The notes: generated by a model from the letters alone, not told the origin. 47,925 nt of DNA from an uncultured Erysipelotrichaceae bacterium (GCA_945877255.1 CAMCRE010000011.1:1-47925), one strand, 5' to 3'. Positions 1 through 7,669 are shown, counted from the stretch's first letter. Program-made: numbers and translations.

Positions 1-53
1 ATGCCTCCCTGTCACGGAGGAGATCGCGGGTTCGATCCCCGTCCGGACCGCCA
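1..53 (+). tRNA. tRNA-Asp (GTC), 3' part
   Basis: The window opens inside a tRNA. The anticodon stem CCTCC/GGAGG (4-8 and 16-20) encloses the loop CTGTCAC with anticodon GTC at 11-13. The T arm (GCGGG TTCGATC CCCGT), the acceptor strand and an encoded CCA end at 53. The 5' half lies outside the window. Confidence 0.95.
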
Positions 54-65
54 TTTTTTTTATTA

Positions 66-95
66 AAAAAGCATTGCGAGGCAATGCTTTTATTT
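66..95. terminator. Bidirectional terminator between tRNA-Asp and the HAD gene
   Basis: The inverted repeat GCATTGC-GAG-GCAATGC (71-87) is flanked by A-rich sequence on the left and T-rich sequence on the right, so it can end transcription from both sides. It overlaps the stop codon of the HAD gene. Confidence 0.7.
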
Positions 96-902
96 TATAT
101 ATTCATAGATTGCATTAGCAATCCCATCTTCATCATTACTCGTTGTGATGTGTTTTGCAACCGACTTGATATTTTCGTTAGCGTTTCCCATCGCAATTCC
201 ATACCCCACTCCTGCAACCATTTCAAGATCATTGCCACTATCACCTATGGCCATCATATCTGATAACGGAATATTTAAATGTTTTGAAAGAAATTGCAAA
301 CCACTTAATTTATGTACTTCTTTACTCGTGATTTCAATATTGTTATGGAATGACGAAGTCATCAAAGCATCGAGATATTTTAATTTTTCAAACGCATTTT
401 GTTGGTCGGACTTTGTCGCAAAGTTAATATTCGCTTTTTCAATATTTTTTTTATCACTACTTATGTTATCACTTATGTTATCAACGATTACCCTTGTTTC
501 ATCTAAAAATTTGATAAACTTTTCTAAACCAAATTCCACCAATCTTGCATGTGATTGTTGTTCGGCATATATTTTTCCTTCGTTATAATATTCAAACATG
601 TGATCAATATCAGAAATTATTTTTTTTGCTTCTAATATAATGTTATAGTCTATCGTATTCGCAAACAAGCATTTTTCACTTGCTACTTCATAGACACTTG
701 AACCATTCCCACAAACAACATAGTTAACATAAGGAAAATTATTAATTAAGCTTTTCATTTCAATTAACGATCTGCCTGAACATAACACTACTTCAATACC
801 TTTTCTTTTTACATATTCAATTGCTGCTATTGTACTTTCTAAAATTTTATACTCGGAACTTAGTAATGTTCCATCTATGTCTAATGCAATGATCTTAATC
901 AT
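90..902 (-). CDS. Cof-type HAD-superfamily phosphatase
   Basis: This is a 270-residue cytoplasmic phosphatase of the Cof/YbiV-like HAD subfamily, whose members usually hydrolyse sugar phosphates or other small phosphometabolites. Motif I is DIDGTLL at the very N-terminus (nucleophile Asp plus general acid Asp). Motif II is in LCSGRS, motif III is the Lys in EVHKLSGLQFL, and motif IV is GDSGNDLEMV near the C-terminus. The large middle segment fits a type IIB cap. The ATG at 902 is chosen because AAGGAG lies 7 nt upstream; a longer frame to 953 would put a basic tail before motif I. A TATAAT-like -10 lies at about 990-1000 with no good -35. The substrate cannot be told from sequence. Confidence 0.9.
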   Translation of the reverse strand: MIKIIALDIDGTLLSSEYKILESTIAAIEYVKRKGIEVVLCSGRSLIEMKSLINNFPYVNYVVCGNGSSVYEVASEKCLFANTIDYNIILEAKKIISDIDHMFEYYNEGKIYAEQQSHARLVEFGLEKFIKFLDETRVIVDNISDNISSDKKNIEKANINFATKSDQQNAFEKLKYLDALMTSSFHNNIEITSKEVHKLSGLQFLSKHLNIPLSDMMAIGDSGNDLEMVAGVGYGIAMGNANENIKSVAKHITTSNDEDGIANAIYEYIK

Positions 903-953
903 CCTGTTTCTCCTTCTTTTCATTCTAGGGATCATATATTTGTACTTTACCAA

Positions 954-1213
954 CCCCTTTTTTTACACGACTTTTTCTCTTATTATTATAACACATTGAC
1001 TAGGTTTTTTGCGAATAATAAAAGCCATATCACAAGGAGAACACACCCCCCAGAAACTAGCCACAAAAATTATAAATGTATTCAATTGAAAGAGAGCATA
1101 TCTGCCAGATGTCGCAAGATCTCTCTCTGCTCATAGCGTTTATTTTCATGTGTAATAATACGAGGTGATTATGAATGCATGAACATTTAACATCAAATAG
1201 TACATTCAAAAAT
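954..1213. other. Intergenic region with a possible degenerate IS end
   Basis: No gene is visible. At about 1072-1100 the sequence attcaattgaaagagagcat resembles the better preserved IS-like end gttcagttgaaaggggacat at 6863-6882, so this may be old transposon debris. The rest shows nothing recognisable. Confidence 0.4.
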
Positions 1214-1242
1214 CAGGTTGTTGACTACTAAGCAACAACCTG
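1214..1242 (-). terminator. Terminator of the copy-1 leader operon
   Basis: A 10-bp inverted repeat (CAGGTTGTTG / CAACAACCTG, 9-nt loop) is followed on the minus strand by a T run. It lies directly after the small membrane-protein gene. Confidence 0.75.
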
Positions 1243-1283
1243 ATAATATCAAATTATAATTTTTTATGTTGTTTTTGAACGCA

Positions 1284-1580
1284 CTATCGTTTTAAAAAGA
1301 TATATTTTATTACAATTAAAACAATAACAAGACACCACAACAATATGACTTTCTTTATTTCTTCCTTATAAGCATCGAAATCATTAGTTTTGTACATTTT
1401 ATACATTAAATATAAACTTATACCAAAAATTAAAGGATATACTATAAAATCTGCTATAATATCTAATATTTTAATTCGGAATAACGTTATCAACCTAACA
1501 ATAAAAAATATTCTAACGTATTTCTGTAATTTTTCAAGAAAATTTTCAAATTTTGGGTGTATTTTTTTCTCCTCATTCAT
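1284..1580 (-). CDS. Small two-helix membrane protein, copy-1 leader operon
   Basis: This 98-residue protein is not recognised. It has a charged N-terminal cytoplasmic stretch of about 40 residues, a first hydrophobic segment around residues 45-62 (ADFIVYPLIFGISLYLMY), a polar loop, and a second segment around 77-95 (VILLWCLVIVLIVIKYIF) ending in a basic tail KR. It starts 4 nt after the stop of the secreted-protein gene, with an AAAGG ribosome site, so the two are cotranscribed. A tiny membrane protein behind a secreted protein is also the arrangement at 8455-8789 and 27974-28764. A partner or immunity role is an inference from position only. Confidence 0.7.
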   Translation of the reverse strand: MNEEKKIHPKFENFLEKLQKYVRIFFIVRLITLFRIKILDIIADFIVYPLIFGISLYLMYKMYKTNDFDAYKEEIKKVILLWCLVIVLIVIKYIFLKR

Positions 1581-1584
1581 AAAA

Positions 1585-2163
1585 TTAAACCTTTGTCATT
1601 TTATATTTATAGTAAGCATATGGTGCACTATTACACATATATGAATGTGGAGGAACACAATTCGGATCTTTATAGAAATATTTTGATACTTTATACTTAC
1701 CACTCGGAATTAAACCTGCTATTGCTTGATTCAAAACATATCCACAATAATCTTCTATGCCATGTTCTTTACTTAGCCCATTACACACCCATTGTATAGT
1801 GCCATTGACTACAACCTCCTCGAAAACCTCAATAATTTCCTCTGCCAGCCATTTAAACGGATTAAATCTTAACTTAAAATTTGGTGTATCGATTAATTTT
1901 TTTGAACTAATTATTGAAATACTATCAGGATTTCTCCTATCTATTATTTTTATTTCATTTTTGTCATTCTCTTTTGTTTTTTGTACTTCTATTCCTGAAT
2001 CTGTGACTTTAAACCCTTCATTTCTTTCTACAAATTCAATGAACTTTTCAGAATCGAAGCCCTGAGTTAAAGTACCACCATTTCCTGTTGCTTTACTTGT
2101 CACACAATTTAAAATAGAAAAAATAAGCATAATAGGTAATATTCTTAACATAATTTTTTTCAT
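1585..2163 (-). CDS. Secreted protein of unknown function, copy-1 leader operon
   Basis: This is a 192-residue protein with a clear signal peptide (MKKIMLRILPIMLIFSILNC, then a polar region). The cysteine at 20 is not in a strong lipobox, so secretion is more likely than lipidation. The mature part is charged in the first half; the second half (from about residue 100) has an amphipathic stretch LAEEIIEVFEEVVVNG and five cysteines (WVCNGLS, DYCGYV, PNCVPP, MCNSAP among them), which suggests disulfides. It ends in a Tyr/Lys-rich tail. The ATG has AAGGAGG 7-8 nt upstream. It lies 36 nt behind an RYKNGD leader peptide and in front of a membrane-protein gene. No family was recognised; a bacteriocin-like or surface role is possible but unproven. 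Confidence 0.7.
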   Translation of the reverse strand: MKKIMLRILPIMLIFSILNCVTSKATGNGGTLTQGFDSEKFIEFVERNEGFKVTDSGIEVQKTKENDKNEIKIIDRRNPDSISIISSKKLIDTPNFKLRFNPFKWLAEEIIEVFEEVVVNGTIQWVCNGLSKEHGIEDYCGYVLNQAIAGLIPSGKYKVSKYFYKDPNCVPPHSYMCNSAPYAYYKYKMTKV

Positions 2164-2199
2164 ATATTCAGCCTCCTTAATTTAAAATCATGTCTTAAT

Positions 2200-2256
2200 T
2201 TAAAACCAGAAAAATATATCTCCGTTTTTATACCTTTGAACATTAATTCTTTTCAT
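2200..2256 (-). CDS. RYKNGD leader peptide, copy 1 (18 aa)
   Basis: This is a short frame, MKRINVQRYKNGDIFFWF, with its own strong ribosome site AAGGAGGG six to seven nt before the ATG. Its core RYKNGD recurs in similar short frames at 8351-8419 and 28813-28860, each time just upstream of a secreted-protein gene. Copies 1 and 2 also share about 27 nt of near-identical DNA across the core and the segment TTTTAAATTAAGGAGG before the next gene. Whether the peptide or the RNA is the functional unit is not decided. Confidence 0.65.
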   Translation of the reverse strand: MKRINVQRYKNGDIFFWF

Positions 2257-2305
2257 ATTTATCCCTCCTTTTACCTTGATTTAATGTTCTTCTTTATACA
2301 CGCTC

Positions 2306-2334
2306 ATAATAGCATATGGATTGTTTTTTTGCAA
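2306..2334 (-). promoter_or_regulatory. Promoter of the copy-1 leader operon
   Basis: The -35 is TTGCAA (2329-2334) and the -10 is TATTAT (2306-2311), with a 17-bp spacer, reading on the minus strand. The region downstream (gtgtataaag...cattaaa) is clearly similar to that downstream of the promoter at 16419-16446. Confidence 0.7.
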
Positions 2335-2381
2335 CCCTTTTCATTATTGCTCAAGGTTTTTTTGCTAAATAATCATCATAC

Positions 2382-2410
2382 TTGACACATCGACTTTTTT
2401 TTAGTATGAT
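2382..2410 (+). promoter_or_regulatory. tRNA-Gly promoter
   Basis: TTGACA (2382-2387), a 17-bp spacer and TATGAT (2405-2410) form a near-consensus promoter starting transcription just before the tRNA. Confidence 0.85.
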
Positions 2411-2418
2411 ATACGTAC

Positions 2419-2492
2419 GCAGATGTAGTTCAATGGTAGAACACAACCTTGCCAAGGTTGATACGGGGGTTCGATTCCCCTCATCTGCTCCA
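2419..2492 (+). tRNA. tRNA-Gly (GCC)
   Basis: A complete 74-nt tRNA with encoded CCA. The acceptor stem is GCAGATG/CATCTGC, the anticodon stem CAACC/GGTTG encloses TTGCCAA with anticodon GCC at 2451-2453, and the T loop is TTCGATT. Its 3' end is duplicated at 8142-8163, so it probably served as an integration site. Confidence 0.97.
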
Positions 2493-2505
2493 ATTTATTA
2501 ATACT

Positions 2506-2533
2506 CTAACCACTTATGTGGTTAGTTTTTTTT
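2506..2533 (+). terminator. tRNA-Gly terminator
   Basis: The hairpin CTAACCAC-TTAT-GTGGTTAG is followed by eight T. Confidence 0.9.
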
Positions 2534-2727
2534 ACCCTCTTGGTTCATCAACAAGATATCACAATTTTTGTCTTTCATCTAGTCATTTAATTGAATTCGC
2601 AATAAATTGTTAATAAAATGTTGACGATTTATAGTTTCATTTGCGTTTCATTGTTACATTTGGTTATAAGTTGAAACCCTTGTTGATTTTAAATGTAATT
2701 ATTGGAAAAAAAGGAATCCATTTGTTA

Positions 2728-2815
2728 TGAACCCCAAAAGTTGGACAAAACAACTGGAGGGGTTTTATTATGTCAAAATTAACAAGAGAAGAAAAAATAG
2801 AAATATACAAAAAAA
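2728..2815 (+). mobile_element. IS3-family (IS150-like) left-end remnant
   Basis: The end sequence TGAACCCCAAAAGTTGGACA is typical of IS150-group elements. After a GGAGG site it is followed by the first 15 codons of an OrfA-like transposase (MSKLTREEKIEIYKK, ATG at 2770). The element is then cut off at the terminator hairpin of the neighbouring operon. Nothing else of the IS remains here. Confidence 0.75.
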
Positions 2816-2835
2816 GTAGTCCCTGTGTACTACTT
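2804..2835 (-). terminator. Terminator of the DUF262/methylase operon
   Basis: The inverted repeat AAGTAGT / ACTACTT (2814-2820 and 2829-2835) is followed on the minus strand by a run of T. It lies right after the DUF262-HNH gene. Confidence 0.75.
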
Positions 2836-2842
2836 CTCTTTA

Positions 2843-4006
2843 CTATCTATTTCCTTTTGCTCTATTATGTGTTGCGCATAGCATTTGGCAATTATCTATG
2901 TCTGTTGAACCACCTTTACTCCAAGCAGTAACGTGATCAGCATCCATTTCTTTTTGTTCCCAAATCTTCGCTTTATTTGTTTCTGTTCCTATAGCACATA
3001 AAGGACAATTTGAAATTCCTTTTACTTTTGCTTCTTCAGTTTGTTTTGAATAAACTATTCGTTTCGTATTATCGTCAAAAACTCTAATGTTTAACAATTT
3101 AACATCTTGGCATCCACCAAGTATGTATTCACAAATACCCTTTGTGTCTTGAACTTGAGAATCTGCATATAACTCACATAATTTTTTTGAAACTTCTGTT
3201 GGGTTATATGAATTTCTATGGTATGTTTCATATAGTTTTCCCCAGTCTAGTCCTCTCATGTCAGATTTTACATCAATGAACACGCTTGAAATCCAATCAA
3301 TTACACTATTAAAATATGCTTTCAATTCGTTTATATTTGTATCGAATCTATGTTGGCTCATGTAATTATCTATATTTCCTTTGCTTATCCAACTTAATGC
3401 TGTAGCCAAATATTCTTGTCTTTTAACATCTCCTTTTATGTAAGCACTCCATTTTTGAATATTTGCATTATGTGGATTCGAAAATTCTTCCCTTGCCATT
3501 GTAACAAATGGTCCAGAATAAATTGCGTTTAATAATTCTTGATTATTCAATGGTACACCGACTATATTAATTGTTTTGAACCATTCCTTGATTTCTGATT
3601 CTTCTCCTTCACAAATGTAAATTGTTAATTGTGAATTCAATATTTTCTCTCGTTTATCTTGAGACAAACCATCAAAGTATTGTTCCATTCCATGCTCATC
3701 TTTTATTGCAAATTTACTAGTTAAATATCTACCAAAACTTGTTACTCTTTGTTGCCCATCTAAAATTTCATATTTATCTTCTGCTACTTTCACAAAATAA
3801 AGTAAACCTAGAGGATAACCTTTTAATAACGAGTCAATTACAGCTACATCTCTTTTTCCATCTGCATAAATATAATTTCTTTGGTATTCGGGTTGAATAG
3901 TCAGTTTTCCGCTCCATCCAAACAAGCCTTTTCCTTCATATTCATTATAAACAAATCCTTTTGTGATGTCTTTAACTGTTAAATCTGTTTTTAATAAGGT
4001 TTTCAT
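2843..4006 (-). CDS. DUF262-HNH nuclease (putative restriction enzyme)
   Basis: This 387-residue protein has an N-terminal DUF262 (ParB/sulfiredoxin-like fold) domain with its hallmark blocks IQPEYQRNYIY (about residues 35-45), SLLKGYPLGLLYF and ILDGQQRVTSFGRYL. A C-terminal HNH nuclease domain contains CPLCAIG, DADHVTAWSKGG, DIDNCQMLC and THNRAKG. DUF262 proteins such as GmrS and BrxU are NTP-dependent restriction factors. The ATG at 4006 is preferred over an in-frame GTG at 4015 because AGGAG sits about 8 nt before it. It lies 11 nt behind two EcoRI-type methylase genes, so it is probably the nuclease partner of a restriction-modification set; this pairing is an inference. The alternative is a stand-alone type IV-like enzyme. 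Confidence 0.85.
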   Translation of the reverse strand: MKTLLKTDLTVKDITKGFVYNEYEGKGLFGWSGKLTIQPEYQRNYIYADGKRDVAVIDSLLKGYPLGLLYFVKVAEDKYEILDGQQRVTSFGRYLTSKFAIKDEHGMEQYFDGLSQDKREKILNSQLTIYICEGEESEIKEWFKTINIVGVPLNNQELLNAIYSGPFVTMAREEFSNPHNANIQKWSAYIKGDVKRQEYLATALSWISKGNIDNYMSQHRFDTNINELKAYFNSVIDWISSVFIDVKSDMRGLDWGKLYETYHRNSYNPTEVSKKLCELYADSQVQDTKGICEYILGGCQDVKLLNIRVFDDNTKRIVYSKQTEEAKVKGISNCPLCAIGTETNKAKIWEQKEMDADHVTAWSKGGSTDIDNCQMLCATHNRAKGNR

Positions 4007-4017
4007 TTTCTTCACTC

Positions 4018-5142
4018 CTAACTATCTTCATCTAGTTTCCATTGAATCAATATTCTAGCATATATTCTTGCCCCATTTATTAATGGACAAGCTAATCTAT
4101 CTCCTTTAAAAGGAATTCCTACTATAAACGGGTCATAGCCTGCTGACGCCAATAACCCTACTATCCTAAATTGTTCTGGGTTATATTTATCAAGAAAAGT
4201 AATTGGTACACCCATAACTCCTTTATAATCATTTGGAATAGCATCTGTAAATGGTATATCTATCGCATCATAATTATCATATTTAGGATACTTGTTTTCT
4301 CGCACTTGTTTGTGTTTACTAAATTTTATGTTGTCTTCCATACTCATCAATTGCAATGGTTGATGTCTACGACCATGTTCTAAATTAGTAAACCATAAAC
4401 AATTTCCCATTCTTGTATAATTCCCTACGTATCCCATTTTAGCAGCTTTTTCTTTATCTTTAACGGACACCTCTGTTCCTTCTGGAACTTCAAAAACCAT
4501 GTCCTTTCCACTACTTGATGCTCCTATCCACATTTTATTGTATTTTATATGAGTAAAAACTTCTTTATAAGTTATTGCATTTTGATTTCCTATAATTATA
4601 AATTTTTTTTCTGTTTCAATTACCCATTCGACGAATTCTCTAAATAAACTAAATGGTGGATTAGTAATTATTATATCAGCTTCATCTCTTATTTTCTTTA
4701 CTTCATCACTCCTGAAATCCCCATCGCCTTCTAAATAATTCCATTGCAAATCATTTATATCGATTTTACCTGAATGATTATCATCTCTATCTAGTATAAA
4801 TATTTTCCCGTGCGTCTTAGTTTTTTTCTCATCAAATTTTGGTGATTCACTTTCAAATAATGTTAATTGATAATAATCTTTTTTGTATTTTCCCAATTTA
4901 CTTTTTGGTGCATAACTTGTACTGATTAATTTTTTTAATCCAAACCTTTCAAAGTTTTGTGCAAAAAATTTAGTAAAATTACTCCACTCCGGATCATCAC
5001 AAGGAAGTAAAACTATTTTATCTCTAAACGTATCCGGGTTGTATTCTAAATAAGCATTCATTTCTTTTTGTATGTCTATGTATTGCGTATAAAACTCATC
5101 GTTCTTGGTATTCTTCGCTTTTGTTAAAGTTACATTAGCCAT
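4018..5142 (-). CDS. EcoRI-type adenine-specific DNA methyltransferase (first paralogue)
   Basis: This 374-residue protein resembles the M.EcoRI family (MT_EcoRI). The N-terminus carries the family signature KNDEFYTQY and CDDPEWSNFTKFFAQNF. The catalytic motif IV is ITNPPFSLFREF (about residues 155-166), indicating N6-adenine methylation, and TSYAPKS precedes it. It is nearly identical to the upstream paralogue over the first 150 residues and over the NLEHG..HQPLQL to FRIVGL block. It differs in two blocks, about residues 195-235 and the C-terminal 50, which suggests different target recognition. AGGAGGT lies 8 nt before the ATG. It is the middle gene of the operon. Confidence 0.9.
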   Translation of the reverse strand: MANVTLTKAKNTKNDEFYTQYIDIQKEMNAYLEYNPDTFRDKIVLLPCDDPEWSNFTKFFAQNFERFGLKKLISTSYAPKSKLGKYKKDYYQLTLFESESPKFDEKKTKTHGKIFILDRDDNHSGKIDINDLQWNYLEGDGDFRSDEVKKIRDEADIIITNPPFSLFREFVEWVIETEKKFIIIGNQNAITYKEVFTHIKYNKMWIGASSSGKDMVFEVPEGTEVSVKDKEKAAKMGYVGNYTRMGNCLWFTNLEHGRRHQPLQLMSMEDNIKFSKHKQVRENKYPKYDNYDAIDIPFTDAIPNDYKGVMGVPITFLDKYNPEQFRIVGLLASAGYDPFIVGIPFKGDRLACPLINGARIYARILIQWKLDEDS

Positions 5143-5155
5143 AATGCTTTACCTC

Positions 5156-6343
5156 CTATTCTGAATCTATATGCTCTATTAATATTCTTGCATATGGAGC
5201 AAATAATGGATAATCGACATTATCAGCGGTATAAAAAACTTTCGCATTTTCTGTTGTTGGATATACTAACACTCGGTTAATAGCATTCCCATTACTTACT
5301 TTACCATTTTTGTGCATAACTGGATTTATATAAATCTTTGTTGGTCCAAATAATTCTGCTCCATTTCCTAACCCTACTATCCTAAATTGCTCTGGATTAT
5401 ATTTATCCAAAAATGTAATAGGAACACCCATAGCTCCTTTATAATTGCTCGGTATCGAATCAGTAAAAGGAACATCTATCGCATCATAATTATCATATTT
5501 TGGATATCCAGTTTCTTTTATATCTTTGTGTTTACTATATTTTAAGTTATCTTCCATTGTCATCAATTGTAATGGTTGATGTCTTTTACCATGTTCTAAA
5601 TTAGTTAGCCATAAACAACTATTAGTAGCAACTATTCTATTACCATCTGAATCTATTTTTGCTTCTGTTCCATATAATTCATAACCCTTTGGAACAATAA
5701 AACCTGATATCCATCTTCCCATTCCATTACCAAGCCATACTTGGTTTTCTTTTATTAAAGGAAATACTTCTTTATAAGTTATACAATTAATGCTACCTAT
5801 TATTAAAAATTGTTTTTGTGCTTCTATTATCCAAGCTAAAAATTCTCTAAACAAACTAAATGGTGGATTAGTAATTATTATATCAGCTTCATCCCTTATT
5901 TTTTTTACTTCTTCGCTTCTAAAATCCCCATCGCCTTCAAGATAATTCCAATCTAAATCATTTATATCAATCTTGCCGGATTTATTCTTATCTCTATCAA
6001 GTATAAAAATTTTTCCTTTTACTTTAGTTTTTTTCTCATCAAATTTCGGTGATTCACTTTCAAATAATGTTAATTGATATGGTTCATTTATTTTTTTACT
6101 TTCATGGGCATAACTTGTACTGATTAATTTTTTCAATCCAAATCTTTCAAAGTTTTGTGCAAAAAATTTAGTAAAATTACTCCATTCAGGATCATCGCAC
6201 GGTAATAAAACTATTTTATCTCTAAATGTATCTGGGTTGTATTCTAAATAAGCATTTATTTCTTTTTGTATGTCAGAATATTGTGTATAAAACTCATCAT
6301 TCTTATTCTTTTTTGCCTTTGATAAATCTTCTCTTTTTGGCAT
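5156..6343 (-). CDS. EcoRI-type adenine-specific DNA methyltransferase (second paralogue)
   Basis: This 395-residue paralogue of the next gene is first in the operon. It has the same KNDEFYTQY, CDDPEWSNF and ITNPPFSLFREF motifs. Its variable blocks are different: NGMGRWISGFIVPKG in the middle and a longer C-terminus (GPTKIYINPVMHKNGKVSNG, then NRVLVYPTTENAKVFY). The start chosen is the ATG at 6343, with GAGGAG 8 nt upstream; an in-frame GTG at 6352 falls directly on the ribosome site. Two tandem methylases would fit an asymmetric recognition site or two specificities. A TATAAT -10 lies near 6405-6410, and a palindrome lies further upstream at 6460-6479. Confidence 0.9.
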   Translation of the reverse strand: MPKREDLSKAKKNKNDEFYTQYSDIQKEINAYLEYNPDTFRDKIVLLPCDDPEWSNFTKFFAQNFERFGLKKLISTSYAHESKKINEPYQLTLFESESPKFDEKKTKVKGKIFILDRDKNKSGKIDINDLDWNYLEGDGDFRSEEVKKIRDEADIIITNPPFSLFREFLAWIIEAQKQFLIIGSINCITYKEVFPLIKENQVWLGNGMGRWISGFIVPKGYELYGTEAKIDSDGNRIVATNSCLWLTNLEHGKRHQPLQLMTMEDNLKYSKHKDIKETGYPKYDNYDAIDVPFTDSIPSNYKGAMGVPITFLDKYNPEQFRIVGLGNGAELFGPTKIYINPVMHKNGKVSNGNAINRVLVYPTTENAKVFYTADNVDYPLFAPYARILIEHIDSE

Positions 6344-6459
6344 ACTATTCACTCCTCACTGCAATAATACCGCTCCCTAGCTTTTTTAAATTTTTCTCAT
6401 TTCATATTATAACATGATTTTTATCGTTTTCCTCATAAATTGTCGATTTTTGTACAAAT

Positions 6460-6479
6460 AAATTGTATCACTACAATTT
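6460..6479. promoter_or_regulatory. Palindrome upstream of the methylase operon
   Basis: AAATTGTA-tcac-TACAATTT is a perfect 8-bp-arm palindrome about 50 bp upstream of the likely -10 of the methylase operon, and just before the promoter of the decayed gene on the other strand. It could be an operator. No controller protein gene is present in this operon. Confidence 0.4.
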
Positions 6480-6505
6480 ATTTTTACCATTTTTTCTTCC
6501 TCAAC

Positions 6506-6534
6506 TTGACTAAATTATACATTAATATTAAAAT
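6506..6534 (+). promoter_or_regulatory. Promoter of the decayed membrane gene
   Basis: TTGACT (6506-6511), a 17-bp spacer and TAAAAT (6529-6534) form a promoter, followed by AAGGAG at 6557-6562 in front of the pseudogene. Confidence 0.6.
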
Positions 6535-6568
6535 ATATTCAATATCAATTTTAAAAAAGGAGTAATTT

Positions 6569-6846
6569 ATTAGAAAAAAATCAAAACTTATCAAATACAT
6601 ATATTTATTGATCCTTCCAATACCGATAATATTTTATTTTTAAACTAACTTTACATATTTTAAGAGAACCGCAGATATCAATCTACAATATGACAGCACG
6701 ATTATATCGCAAGCATATGTAATGAAATCTTTATTGAAAAATCGCCCGATTTACAATTAGGTACTATGTATTTGCTACCTATTTATGTATTACTATTAAT
6801 AATACATATTATTTATGTTTATAAACAATTGAAAAAACATAAATAA
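6569..6846 (+). pseudogene. Decayed small membrane-protein gene
   Basis: Behind a promoter and a good AAGGAG lies a frame beginning with ATT instead of ATG. It encodes a basic N-terminus and a hydrophobic helix (KYIYLLILPIPIIFYF), then a stop. The same frame resumes with a polar segment (ADINLQYDSTIISQAYVM), and after a shift a second helix (YLLPIYVLLLIIHIIYVYK) ends in KKHK. Together these look like one protein of about 90 residues with a helix at each end, broken by a stop and a frameshift. It is not recognised as a known family. Confidence 0.5.
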
Positions 6847-6860
6847 TTTATTAAATTAAA

Positions 6861-7120
6861 TGTGTTCAGTTGAAAGGGGACATGCTTTTTTTGTTATGAG
6901 AAGAAAAGAAAAATTAGACTATAAAACACGATTAACAATCAGAATTAAAGAAGGGGTAACTATTTCACGACAATCCGCAGCAAACACCATAAAACAGTAT
7001 ATAAAATTTTATAACCAACAAGATTAACATTAAAAAGCACCACACCTAACAAAGCTAGATCTGATGCTTTAAGTAAAAATATTCATTTATAATTTAACTG
7101 TCCAGTTTAATGGTACATGT
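6861..7120 (+). mobile_element. Internally deleted IS3-like element
   Basis: After an end-like sequence (tgttcagttgaaaggggaca) an ATG at 6896 opens a frame MRRKEKLDYKTRLTIRIKEG, which looks like a transposase OrfA start. It then runs straight into YIKFYNQQ, and in the next frame RLTLKSTTPNKARSDAL, which looks like the end of an OrfB transposase (the YI.FYN..R...L...TP pattern). The middle of the element is missing. At 7096-7120 a second end-like sequence (ctgtccagtttaatggtaca) follows. It cannot transpose by itself. Confidence 0.55.
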
Positions 7121-7142
7121 TCTTTTTAAGTTGCTTTTTTAT

Positions 7143-7661
7143 TTATTCAATTTTTATTTTCACTTCAGTTTCTGCTCCTGAAAAAGTTGGCTTATTCTGA
7201 TTCAAAAAAGATTCACAGTAATAATACTTTTTTTTCGCAATAAATAACTGTAAATAAATGTTATTTCCCAACTTTGGATACAAAATAAATTTTAAATTTT
7301 TTCTATCTAATTTATCTGTAATTCCTTTATCAGATTTTAGAAAAAGTTGTGTATTATCATTAATACAATCTATAAACCTCGAAAGTCCATTTATTCTATT
7401 TCTTAATTCCATAACAGATATCTTCTTATCTCGTACTGAATTATAGTCTTTTATAACGTCTTCTGTTGTTTTATTTTCAACTATAATTTTTTCTAAAATT
7501 TCTGAACCCTTACTTTCAACATATACATAATGTAATCCTATTAAATGTGGAAGTTGATCTACTTTTATTTCTATACTAATAAATGGTGTTAATGTTCTGC
7601 TTTGCAAAAGAATTAATTTTTTTCCATTATTATTCTTGAACCAATTGTATATTTTATTCAT
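7143..7661 (-). CDS. PBECR4-like nuclease domain protein (putative toxin)
   Basis: This 172-residue soluble protein has the pattern I recall for the PBECR4 domain (phage-Barnase-EndoU-ColicinE5/D-RelE-like nuclease 4). A beta-rich start leads to KVDQLPHLIGLHYVYVE (about residues 33-49), then a helical middle with KISVMELRNRINGLSRFIDC, and a final beta part with LQLFIAKKKYYYCESF and a C-terminal VKIKIE strand. Family members are predicted RNases; activity here is an inference. The ATG follows AGAGG by 5 nt, and that ribosome site sits immediately after the terminator of a structured RNA transcribed from the same strand, so expression would depend on read-through. It lies inside the tRNA-Gly island. 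Confidence 0.55.
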   Translation of the reverse strand: MNKIYNWFKNNNGKKLILLQSRTLTPFISIEIKVDQLPHLIGLHYVYVESKGSEILEKIIVENKTTEDVIKDYNSVRDKKISVMELRNRINGLSRFIDCINDNTQLFLKSDKGITDKLDRKNLKFILYPKLGNNIYLQLFIAKKKYYYCESFLNQNKPTFSGAETEVKIKIE

Positions 7662-7669
7662 ATTTTCCT

